From CAWCXF01 sp963799455 (lineage in GTDB: Bacteria > Pseudomonadota > Alphaproteobacteria > Rhodobacterales > Rhodobacteraceae): DNA of 64,000 nt. The translations under genes and the position numbers were made by a program. The stretch's first letter is position 1. Each line of letters begins with the position of its first letter. Of this stretch, positions 25,007 through 33,400 are shown one piece after another. The DNA is taken from contig CAWCXF010000007.1 in the NCBI GenBank assembly GCA_963799455.1, positions 868,001-932,000 of the forward strand, in the 5' to 3' direction. The notes beneath the pieces were generated by a model. It worked only from the letters and a program-made list of their open reading frames with translations, searched no databases and was not told the origin of the DNA.

Positions 25007-26017
25007 ATGTCCGACATGCCAAGCGAGGGCGGAAAGGCGCGGGCTCAGAAGCTGAGCCCAGAGCGGCGCAAGGCTATCGCGCAGAAGGCTGCGGCGGTCC
25101 GCTGGGCCAAGCCGCCCGCCAGTGCACCCGTTGAAGCGGGGGCGGAGGGGGTGGACGGGGAACTCCTTCCCCCTTCTCCGTTTGCTAAGTTCCGTGGGCA
25201 GATAGACATGGGGGGCACCCCCATTGACGTGTATGTGCTTGATACGGGAGACCGGGTGATAAGCATGCGCGGCGCCGTCAAGGCGATGACCGGCCAAGAT
25301 GCTGGCAACCTGGTCGAATATCTGAGCGTTCAGGGCCTGAAACCTTTCATTGACAGTGAGTTAGCCCTGGTCGAAACCAGGGATTTCTTCATCCCAGGGA
25401 CGCAGTTCCGCGGTAGAGGCATAACTGCCGAGCAGTTTGAGATAATACTAACTGCTTACGTCAAGGCCCTACACGCCGGCTCTTTGACCACTAGTCGGCA
25501 ACGAGAAATCGCGACCGCATGTGCTATTCTAAGCACTGCCTTCCTCAAAATCGGAATTATAGCTCAGATTGATGAGGCTACCGGCTACCAATATGTTCGG
25601 GCTGAAGATGCGCTTCAGATTAAACTGCGGGCCTTCATCGCCGACGAGTTGAGAGACTGGGAGAAAACTTTTCCTGATGAGTTGTGGGAGCAGTTCGGGA
25701 GACTAACAAACTGGAAAGGTAGCCTTCATCAGCGTCCCAAGTGGTGGGGACATCTGGTGATGGAACTTATATACAATGCCCTTGACCCTGATGTTGCAGA
25801 TTACCTAAAGAAAAATAAACCAAAGCCCGTTCACGGCAGCAACTACCACCAATGGCTATCGCAGGATATCGGGCTCAAAGCCCTTATACTGCACATCTAT
25901 GAGATTATCGGAATTGCAAAAACTTGCTCCGATATACGTGAGTTGCGGGAGAAGGTAGCGATCCACTACGGCCGCGAGCCGGTCCAGCTTACACTCTACC
26001 TGCCCAAAGCGCGCTAG
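25007..26017 (+). CDS. P63C domain-containing protein
   Basis: A 336-residue protein. Residues 1-33 hold the same KGG-like basic motif as the preceding small protein (EGGKARAQKLSPERRKAIA). Residues about 60-200 form the conserved N-terminal part of the family (RGAVKAMTG, LKPFIDSEL, FRGRGITAEQFEIIL). The P63C domain fills about 205-325: DALQIKLRAFIADELRDW, FPDELWEQFGRLTNWKG, RPKWWGHLVMELIYNAL, then HQWLSQDIGLKAL and CSDIRELREKV. P63C proteins occur in phages, plasmids and mobile elements; their biochemistry is not known to me. Codon usage and base composition differ sharply from the chromosomal genes, supporting acquisition with the transposon. Start ATG 25007 lies just after the paired palindromes. 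Confidence 0.85.
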   Translation: MSDMPSEGGKARAQKLSPERRKAIAQKAAAVRWAKPPASAPVEAGAEGVDGELLPPSPFAKFRGQIDMGGTPIDVYVLDTGDRVISMRGAVKAMTGQDAGNLVEYLSVQGLKPFIDSELALVETRDFFIPGTQFRGRGITAEQFEIILTAYVKALHAGSLTTSRQREIATACAILSTAFLKIGIIAQIDEATGYQYVRAEDALQIKLRAFIADELRDWEKTFPDELWEQFGRLTNWKGSLHQRPKWWGHLVMELIYNALDPDVADYLKKNKPKPVHGSNYHQWLSQDIGLKALILHIYEIIGIAKTCSDIRELREKVAIHYGREPVQLTLYLPKAR

Positions 26018-26285
26018 GGTGAACCTCGTGCTTGACGACAAGCAAAAAGTTCACTACACATGGGGCATGAACAAGCTCCCCCTCGCCAAGCGCGTCCTCA
26101 TCCTCACCATGCTGGTCGAGGGCATGTCCATGCGTTCGGCTAGCCGCACGGCGGGCGTCTCTATCAACACCGTCACGAAGCTCATGGTGGAAGCCGGGGA
26201 AGCCTGCGCCGCCTACCACGAAGAGACGGTATCAAGCGACATTCGGAACTGGCCCGGTGGCGACACCCAGGATTGGCCCACCCCG

Positions 26286-27083
26286 TCATGTGGTTTCGAC
26301 TTCGGTTTCAAGCGCCGGGCCGGCCTTCTGCAGAAGGCCGGCCCGGCGCTTCTCGCGCAGCCTGTAGCTGTCGCCCCGGATGGTGATGACGTGGGAGTGG
26401 TGGAGCAGGCGATCGAGGATCGCGGTGGCCACCACCGGGTCGCCGAACACCGCGCCCCACTCGCCTACGGACCGGTTCGAAGTCACCAGCATCGCGCCGC
26501 GCTCGTAGCGGCGGCTGACGAGCTGGAAGAACAGGTGAGCGGCGTTGGGCTCGAGCGGCAGGTAGCCCAGCTCGTCCACGATCAGCAGCTTCGGCTTGGC
26601 GAAGTGCGCCAGCCGCTCCTCGAGCCGGCCCTCGACCTGGGCCTTGGCGAGGTTGGCCACGAGCGCCATGGCGCCGGTGAAGAGCACGGTGTGGCCGGCC
26701 ACGATCGCTTCGCGGCCGAGCGCCACCGCAAGGTGCGTCTTGCCGACGCCCGGGGGGCCGAGCAGCAAGAGCGCATCGCCGTGGGCGATGAAGCGCCCCG
26801 TCGCGAGGTCGCGGATCTGCCCCTTGTCGACCGAGGGCTGGGCGGCGAAGTCGAAGCCCTCCAGGGTCCGCACGAAGGGGAACTTCGCCAGCCCGAAGCT
26901 CATCTCGATGCGGCGCTGATCCTTCCGTGCGATCTCGCGCTCGCAGAGGAAGGCGAGCGCCTCGCGCAGGGTCATCTCCCCCCGCGCCGCCTCGTCGAGC
27001 AAGCCGTCGAGCTGGTCGCGCACCGCCGTCAACTTCAAGCGCGTCAGCATCCGGTCGAGCTCGTCCTGGGTCTGCGCTCCCAT
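26286..27083 (-). CDS. istB: IS21-family helper ATPase IstB
   Basis: A 265-residue AAA+ ATPase related to DnaC that assists IstA in target selection. The Walker A motif is GPPGVGKTH (in ALLLLGPPGVGKTHLAVALG); Walker B is LLIVDELGYLPL. The helix GLAKFPFVRTLEGFDF and the sensor region SNRSVGEWGAVFGDP are typical. Its ATG (27081-27083) overlaps the stop of istA (ATGA), the standard coupled arrangement. The length is normal. Confidence 0.93.
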   Translation of the reverse strand: MGAQTQDELDRMLTRLKLTAVRDQLDGLLDEAARGEMTLREALAFLCEREIARKDQRRIEMSFGLAKFPFVRTLEGFDFAAQPSVDKGQIRDLATGRFIAHGDALLLLGPPGVGKTHLAVALGREAIVAGHTVLFTGAMALVANLAKAQVEGRLEERLAHFAKPKLLIVDELGYLPLEPNAAHLFFQLVSRRYERGAMLVTSNRSVGEWGAVFGDPVVATAILDRLLHHSHVITIRGDSYRLREKRRAGLLQKAGPALETEVETT

Positions 27084-28333
27084 CACCAGGCGCCCCCGGC
27101 CACCGCCTCGTACTCGGCGAGCGGGCGCAGCAGCGCCGGCGCCGGGATCGGCGCGGCCTCGGCTGCCTCGGCGTCTTCTCTGACCACGCGGCCGGCGGCA
27201 CCCGCGACGCCCTCGAAGTGAGCGCGGTCGGTGAAGCGCCCGCGACGGTCCGCGCTGCGGGGATGACGGGCCACCTCGATGCCCGCATGGGTGACCTGCA
27301 CAGTCTCGGCCGTGACCAGCACGCTCACTCGCTCCCCGATCAAGCGCCACGGCACCGAGTAGGCGTTCGTCTCGATCTCCACCGCGCAGTCCGCTCCCAC
27401 GCGTCGGCTCAGCTCGCGCGCGGCCAGGAACGGGCCGCGGTCGGGCAGCGGCCGCAGGGCGGCGGCCTCGTCGCGCGCGAAGCGGACCATGGGCGCCTCG
27501 CCGGTGGTGCCGTGGACGCGCTGATCGGCGATCTCGCGCGTCCACTCGGCCAGATGCGCCTCCAGGGCCGCGAAGCTCTCGAAGGTTCGCCCCGCGACCG
27601 CGTTGCCCTTCACGTAGCCCACGCCGCGCTCGTCCTTGCCCTTGGTCCGCGCCCGGTACGGCGCGCAGGCCTGGACCCGGAAGCCCCAGTGCCGCGCAAA
27701 GGCGTGGAGCTTGGGGTTGAGCACCACCTCCCGCGTCGCCGCGTCGTGGTGCAGGATCAGAGCGCGCGCATTGTCGAGCAGCACCTCCTCAGGCACGCCC
27801 CCAAAGGCTGCGAAGGCACTCTCCATGCCTTCGAACCAGTGCTCCTGGCGCTCGCCCAGGAAGGCCCGGACGTGCAGCCGGCGCGAGTGGCCCAGCGTCG
27901 CCACGAAGAACGACACCGGTCGCAGAGCGCCCTCGATCTCGACCCGCCTCTGGCCGAAGTCGATCTGCAACTGCTGGCCCGGGCGCGTCTCGAACCTCAC
28001 CGTCGCCCGCGCTTCGGCCCGTAGCGCTTGGCGCAGCGGTGCCACCGCACGCTCCACCGTGCGCAGGCTTACCTCAATGCCCCTCTCGGCCGCGAGCTCC
28101 TGGCGAACCACGTCCGCGTTGCCCGCGTGGCGGCGGAAGCGCTCGGACAGCCAGCCCCCAAGACCGTCGAGCGACGTCTTGCGTGTCGGTGCCACCGGGC
28201 GTCGCCAGCCGCCCTCGCGCAGCCACCGCCGCACCGTCGTCCGCGAGCACCCCAGCTCCGCCGCGATCCGCCGCGCCCCCCAGCCGAGCGCCTTCAGCCT
28301 CAGCATCGCCGACACGTCGTCCGGCTCCTTCAT
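27083..28333 (-). CDS. istA: IS21-family transposase IstA
   Basis: A 416-residue DDE transposase. The N-terminal helix-turn-helix is AAELGCSRTTVRRWLREGG. Catalytic residues are in LQIDFGQRR (Asp), EEVLLDNARAL (Asp) and TKGKDERGVGYVKG (Glu). The C-terminal part holds the small Mu-type barrel segment (NAYSVPWRLIGERVSVLV). The ATG at 28333 is preferred because GGAGGG lies just upstream and gives a normal N-terminus; an ATG at 28390 is also in frame. It is followed by istB with a 1-codon overlap. Confidence 0.93.
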   Translation of the reverse strand: MKEPDDVSAMLRLKALGWGARRIAAELGCSRTTVRRWLREGGWRRPVAPTRKTSLDGLGGWLSERFRRHAGNADVVRQELAAERGIEVSLRTVERAVAPLRQALRAEARATVRFETRPGQQLQIDFGQRRVEIEGALRPVSFFVATLGHSRRLHVRAFLGERQEHWFEGMESAFAAFGGVPEEVLLDNARALILHHDAATREVVLNPKLHAFARHWGFRVQACAPYRARTKGKDERGVGYVKGNAVAGRTFESFAALEAHLAEWTREIADQRVHGTTGEAPMVRFARDEAAALRPLPDRGPFLAARELSRRVGADCAVEIETNAYSVPWRLIGERVSVLVTAETVQVTHAGIEVARHPRSADRRGRFTDRAHFEGVAGAAGRVVREDAEAAEAAPIPAPALLRPLAEYEAVAGGAW

Positions 28334-29301
28334 CTCGTCCCTCCGCAGACCTTCAGTCCGCAGAAGCCTCTCCGTCACTGGCATGGTCATCCAGGCCCTC
28401 CCCTCAGGCTACCGAGGGGGCCAGTTCCTCATGTCGCCTCCGGACCAGTTTGCCGTGACGCCTGACAGACGGTGCGCGACGTGAAGGCCAAGCGCGTCCA
28501 ATGCGACGAAATCTGGTCGTTCTGCTACGCTAAGGCAAAGAACGTCCCCACCGCCAAAGCCGCGCCCGAAGATGCGGGCGACGTGTGGACGTGGACCGCG
28601 CTCGACAGCGACAGCAAGATGATCCTGGCCTGGGAGGTTGGCGACCGCTCGGCCGCCACCGCCATCGAGTTCATGGACGATCTGCGCTCTCGCTTGGCGG
28701 GCCGGGTCCAACTCACCACGGATGGGCACAAGGCGTATCTGGAGGCCGTGGAGGGCGCGTTCGGGGCTGATGTGGACTACGCCATGCTGGTGAAGCTCTA
28801 CGGCGAGCCTACGGGCCAGCGCGGACACGAGCGCAAGTACTCCCCTGCCGAGTGCACCGGCACCCGCAAGATGCGGATTGAGGGCAGCCCTGATGTGGCG
28901 GTCGTCAGCACGTCGCACGTCGAGCGCCAGAACCTCACGATGCGGATGGGCATGCGTCGGTTCACCCGGCTCACCAACGGGTTCAGCAAGAAGCTCGAGA
29001 ACCACCTTCACATGCTTTCGCTCTACTTCGTGCACTACAACTTCGTGCGAGTGCACAAGAGCCTTCGCATGACGCCCGCGATGGCCGCGGGCGTCAGCGA
29101 CACGCTGCGCGACGTGGAGTGGATTGTCGGGCTCAGCGACGCCCGCGCTCCGGCGCCAACGAAGCGTGGACCTTACAAAAAGAAATTGGGTGCCTGAAAC
29201 GCGAAACCCCAGGCCGGAGCCCGGGGCGTGCTAGCGGCGTGCCGCGTCGCGTTGATGCAGGCTGTATAGAGAACGTTTGCAGATATGTCAAGAGGAAAAT
29301 T

Positions 29302-30066
29302 GTGACAACGCGCGCTGCTTTATATATAGACGGATTCAATTTGTATCATGCAATAGATGAAATTAGGGAGCCCTTCCTAAAGTGGGTCAACTACTGGCGT
29401 CTTGGTGAAATCATCATACCATCGAAATCGGAGACACTGGTTTCGGTTGTATACTGCACGGCATTTTACCCAGGCAGCCAAGAGAAGAAGTGGCGTCACC
29501 AGCAGTTACTCAATGCGCAGATTGCTAAGGGTGTAAAGATTATTAAAGGTCATTATGTCAAAGAATCTCAGTCTTGCTTCTCATGTGATTACAGATGGCA
29601 AAAGCCTACTGAGAAGGAAACGGATATCAACGTTGCTTTGCATCTGATGATAGATGGTCTTCGGAACAAATTTGACCATGCTTATCTTCTGACGGCCGAC
29701 TCAGACCAAGCGGCTACTGCACGCTTGTTCCGCGCCGAGCTTCCTGACAAGAGGCTGACAACGGTGTCGCCCCCAGGCCGCAACTTCTCGGTTCATATCA
29801 CGAACCACGCTCATGCCCGGCTCTCCTTAAACGCTGACCACATTGAACGCTGTATCCTGCCACAAGTTGTGGTTGCACCTGGCTGCCAGCCCGCTCGCCG
29901 GCCTAGGGAGTATGACCCTCCATCCGGGTGGGTGCACCCAGACGCGCGGCCGGGTAGGAAAAATTTCAAACTGAGACACTACCTAAAGATCGAACTTGAA
30001 TCGAACCGCGCTTCGTCGCATTGGACTGGTGCGAAGCGTGCCGAGTGTCCTTCAGTTCCAGTGTGA
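29302..30066 (+). CDS. NYN-domain (PIN-like nuclease) cargo protein
   Basis: A 254-residue protein starting with GTG 29302 after AGAGGAAA. The NYN/PIN-like fold is shown by ALYIDGFNLYHAI (first acidic residue, D10), KETDINVALHLMIDGL (second acidic patch) and HAYLLTADSDQAATARLF (third); these acids form the metal-dependent RNase site in relatives. A small Cys pair (CFSCDYRW) lies between. The body is AT-rich like the P63C gene. The frame has no stop before the right inverted repeat and crosses it, so residues about 228-254 are encoded by flanking chromosomal DNA. NYN proteins are known from RNA decay and from predicted defence loci; the exact role here is unknown. Confidence 0.8.
   Translation: MTTRAALYIDGFNLYHAIDEIREPFLKWVNYWRLGEIIIPSKSETLVSVVYCTAFYPGSQEKKWRHQQLLNAQIAKGVKIIKGHYVKESQSCFSCDYRWQKPTEKETDINVALHLMIDGLRNKFDHAYLLTADSDQAATARLFRAELPDKRLTTVSPPGRNFSVHITNHAHARLSLNADHIERCILPQVVVAPGCQPARRPREYDPPSGWVHPDARPGRKNFKLRHYLKIELESNRASSHWTGAKRAECPSVPV
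29963..29991. repeat. Right terminal inverted repeat (29963-29983) and right target duplication (29984-29991)
   Basis: Bases 29963-29983 are the exact reverse complement of 24598-24618 (21 of 21). They are followed by TAAAGATC, the second copy of the target duplication. Confidence 0.92.
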
Positions 30067-30457
30067 TTTGTTTCATATGTGACGAGTTGCATCGCATGAC
30101 CGGCCGGGTCGGCGTCGGGGCGACGGGTCGCCGCAGATGCCTGGACGGGCTCGCGGCGAGCCCGATCGACCGCAACAGCCCTGGTCCGTCCCGGGATGCG
30201 GGCTCGACCGCACCCTTCGCCCCCGGCCGGCCGTGGGGTCGTCCCTCGCCCTCCATGCTCTCGTCGCTGGGTCCGTAGCGCGCCCTCGGGCCGGGCCCGC
30301 CGTTCGGCGCCCGTGCCCGATCCCGTCCGCGACCGATTCGCGTCGCCTCCCTCCTCCGACTCCCCCCGTATCCAGGACGCCTTTCGGCGACCGGGCTCGC
30401 CGCTTTGCCGGCGGCTTTCGGTCCGATTCGCGTCCGCGTCAATAGCGAGTTCAGTCC
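30067..30457 (+). other. 391-bp upstream region of the giant gene
   Basis: No gene is recognised. The left end is AT-richer and contains TGTGATTTGTTTCATA at 30063-30078, similar to a CRP/FNR-family half-symmetric site (TGTGA-N6-TCACA, one mismatch in the right arm). From about 30100 the DNA is GC-rich. No strong -35/-10 pair or clear ribosome-binding site before 30458 was seen. Confidence 0.4.
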
Positions 30458-33400
30458 ATGGCCATCGAGACCCTCATCATCCAAGGCGAGGCGCTCACCA
30501 TCATCGGCGCCGACAGCGTGGTGCGGACGCGGACCCGGAATCAGGAGAAGGACGGGCAGAACGGTCTCGGGAACGACACCGCCCCGGATGACACCGACGA
30601 CAATCCGGGCCTGCCCCAATACGACGACTACGGCCTGCGGCCCGGCTACACCGGCGAGGGCTATGTCGACATCAACGGCCCGGCCGGGGACAAGCTGAGC
30701 TTCGAGATCCCGGCCGGCGTGCCTGCGGGCGAGTACGACGTGACGCTGCGCGTCGCGTCCAACAGCGACCGGTCGGTGGCGATCCTCGTGGACGGCGTGC
30801 AGCAGGGGGGCCCGCAGAACGGCAAGACCGGCGACTTCTACCTCTGGAAGATCCTGACCTTCCCGGTCACCGTTCCGGAGGGCGAGGGCCCGCACACCGT
30901 CGTCATCAAGCAGACCACCGGCGCCGGACCCAACGTCGATGCGGTGGCGCTGTCCGAGCGCGGCGCGGCCGTGAGCTTCGCCGCCCCCGGGATCACGAGC
31001 GACGCCGCCTTCACCGTCTCCGAGAACGCGACCGAGATCGGCGTCGTCGCCGCCTCCGACCTCGACGGCGACGCGATCACCTACGCCGTCGCCGACGGCG
31101 GCGACGGCGCGCTGTTCCAGATCGACCCCGCCACCGGCGCGCTGTCCTTCGTCGAGGCGCCCGACTTCGAGGCGCCCGCCTCGTCCGTCGGCACCAACAC
31201 CTACACGCTCACCGTCACCGCCTCCGACGGCGGCGAGCCGGTGGCGCAGGTCGTCACCGTCACCGTCGAGGACGTGGCGGAGGACGTCGCGCGCCCCGTG
31301 ATCGAGCAGATCCTGCTCCAGGCCGAGGACCAGCCGCTGACCCTCGCGTCGCCGGCGGACAAGGACTCCAGCGTTCAGCAGCGCAACGACGACGACATCC
31401 CCGGAGAGGCCGCCGCGACGGGCAAGATCCTCGACGCGGCCGGCCTGCGCGCCGGCTACGCCGGGGCGGGCTACACCGACTACGGCAACGACGCGGGCGA
31501 CCTCGTCGCCTACGGCTTCGACGTCGCGGAGGCGGGGGTCTACACGCTCCACATCCGCTACGCCTCGCAGGCCTCCGGCGGCGCTCCGCGCGAGCTGGCG
31601 CTCGCGGTCAACCCCGGGGCGGAGGGCGAGGCCTCGCTCGGCGCCGTCGTCTTCCCCGACACCGGCGGCACCTCCGGCCCGGCCGAGACGCAGGGCTTCA
31701 ACAACTGGGGCGTGCTGAGCCTCGACGTGGCGCTGAAGGCCGGCGCCAACGCCGTCACACTCGCCATCCCCGCCGGCAAGACCTCCGGGCCCAACGTGGA
31801 CGCGGTGGCGCTGACCACCGCCGGCGCGCAGGCGAACTTCGCCGCCCCCGCCTTCACCTCCGAAGCCTCCTTCGAGGTGGCCCAGGGCGAGACCGCGGTC
31901 GGCGCCGTCGCGGCGACCGACCTCGACGACGACACCACCGACGGCGTGCCCGCGCCCGCGCCGACCTACGCCATCGCCGGCGGCGCCGACGCCGACGCCT
32001 TCACGATCGACCCCGCCACCGGCGCGCTGGCGCTGGCCGTGCCGGCCGACGCGGCGGCGAAGCCGTCCTACGCCGTCGTGGTCTCGGCCACCGACGCCGA
32101 GGGCGCGGTGACCGAGCAGGCCGTGACCGTGACGGTCGAGGCCCCCGAGCAGCCCGTCGATCAGCCCGCGACGGGCATCACGCTCACCGCGCTGGAGGTG
32201 GCCGAGAACGCCCCCGGCGCGGCGCTGGCCGACATCGTCGTGGCCGACCCCGACACGACCTACGCGGCCTCCGACCTGGTCGTCTCCGACCCCGCGACCT
32301 TCCGCGTGGTCGGCGAGCCCGGCGCGCTCCAGCTCGCGCTGGCCGAAGGCACGTCGCTCGACTTCGAGGCGGGCGCGCAGGCGACCGTCACCGTCTCGCT
32401 CGCGGCCTCGCCCGGGGTCGCGGCCGAGTTCACCCCGGCGCCCTCGAACGACCCGTCCGACGACGAGGCCCCGAACGCGGCGCCCACGGCCCTCGACGGC
32501 ACCGCCGCGACCGACGAGGACACCGCCGTCGGCATCGACCTGGCCGAGCTGATCGCCGACGACCTCGATGCCGACGACGCGCTCACCGTCGCGGCCTCCT
32601 CGGAGGACGGGACCGTCGCGGTCTCGGGCACGACGCTGACCTTCACGCCCGCGGCCGACTTCTCGGGCGACGCGCTCATCTCCTACACCGTCACCGACAC
32701 CGGCGGGCTCGCGTCGAGCGCCACCGTCACGGTGGGCGTCGCCCCGGTGGACGACCCGGCGAGCGTCGTGCTGAACGCCGTCGCGGTGGCCGAGAACGCG
32801 CCCGGCGCCGTCGTCGCCGACATCGTCGTCACCGATCCCGACACCACCTACACCGCCGCCGACGTCACCGTGGACGACGACCGCTTCGTCGTCACGGGCG
32901 AGCCCGGCGCGCTGAAGCTCGCGCTCGCCGAGGGCGCATCGCTCGACTTCGAGGCGGCGCGGCCGCAGGTCAACGTCGCCGTGGGCGGCGCCTCCGTGGC
33001 GTTCACGCCGGTCGTGGACGATGTGGACGAGGGCGGGCCGGTCGCGGTGCGCTTCGACGCGGGCACGATCGCCGGCTACTCGACCCAGGACCGCCCCGAC
33101 CAGGGCGGGGCGGGGGTCTCGGTGGGCGACGGCTCGTCGTTCACGCTCGACGGCAACCTGTGGAAGCGCGCGCCGCTCTCGCAGGCCTACACCATCACCG
33201 AGGACACGCGGATCACGCTCGACCTGCGCGTCGGCGCCACGACGCCTGAGATCGTCGGCATCGGCATCGACTCGGACGAGGATCCGTTCAACGCGGGCGG
33301 CCGGCTCTACCAGCTCGGCGGCACCCAGTCCCAGCGCTCCTTCGTCGACCTGCGCGGGGCGGGCGTGCCCAACGGCGACGGCACCGCGCGCTTCACGATC

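Larger units (their letters stand above)
26230..28467. mobile_element. IS21-family insertion sequence
   Basis: The element is 2238 bp and inserted in the IS1-type transposase gene. A 5-bp direct repeat GACGG flanks it (26225-26229 and 28468-28472). The right end, read inward, begins TGTCAGGCGTCACGG; the left end is a diverged version, TATCAAGCGACATTC. Both continue into similar AACTGG(C/T)CCGG segments, and the latter motif recurs just inside each end, as with the multiple repeats of IS21 termini. It encodes IstA and IstB on the minus strand with overlapping codons. Both genes look intact, so this element may still be active. Confidence 0.9.
26067..29197 (+). pseudogene. IS1-family transposase interrupted by an IS21-family element
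   Basis: Two pieces of one transposase. The N-terminal part starts at ATG 26067 (MNKLPLAKRVLILTMLVEG, helix-turn-helix with SRTAGVSINTVTKLM) and runs to EETV at 26229. The C-terminal part resumes at 28472 (VRDVKAKRVQCDEIWSFCYA) and ends at 29197 with TKRGPYKKKLGA. Joining the pieces across the 5-bp duplication GACGG restores EETVRDVKAK in frame with no loss. The DDE residues are visible: the Asp of CDEIWSF, the Asp of LTTDGHKAY and the Glu of SHVERQNLTMRM. The transposase of this host transposon is thus inactivated solely by the nested insertion. It is the IS1/ISXO2-like type common in alphaproteobacteria. Confidence 0.9.
24598..29983. mobile_element. IS1-type transposon with cargo genes and a nested IS21-family element
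   Basis: The element is 5386 bp, bounded by perfect 21-bp inverted repeats and flanked by an exact 8-bp duplication (TAAAGATC). The ends begin GGTAGTGTCTCAG, resembling IS1-family termini (GGTAATG/GGTGATG). Contents in order on the plus strand are a small basic protein, a P63C protein, an IS1-type DDE transposase split by an IS21-family element, and a NYN-domain protein. Without the nested element it is about 3.1 kb, several times the size of an ordinary IS1, because it carries three passenger genes. Its cargo is distinctly more AT-rich than the surrounding genome, which points to a foreign origin. The split transposase suggests it cannot now move by itself. Confidence 0.9.

Noticed and set aside
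26019..26066. Upstream in-frame extension of the IS1-type transposase beginning MNLVLDDKQKVHY
   Set aside because: Family members start at MNKLPL (ATG 26067); the extra residues have no resemblance and lie in the intergenic stretch.
24598..29983. CRISPR array or tRNA-targeted integrative element in the AT-rich region
   Set aside because: No spaced direct repeats, integrase or tRNA end were seen. The inverted repeats plus short target duplication identify a DDE transposon.
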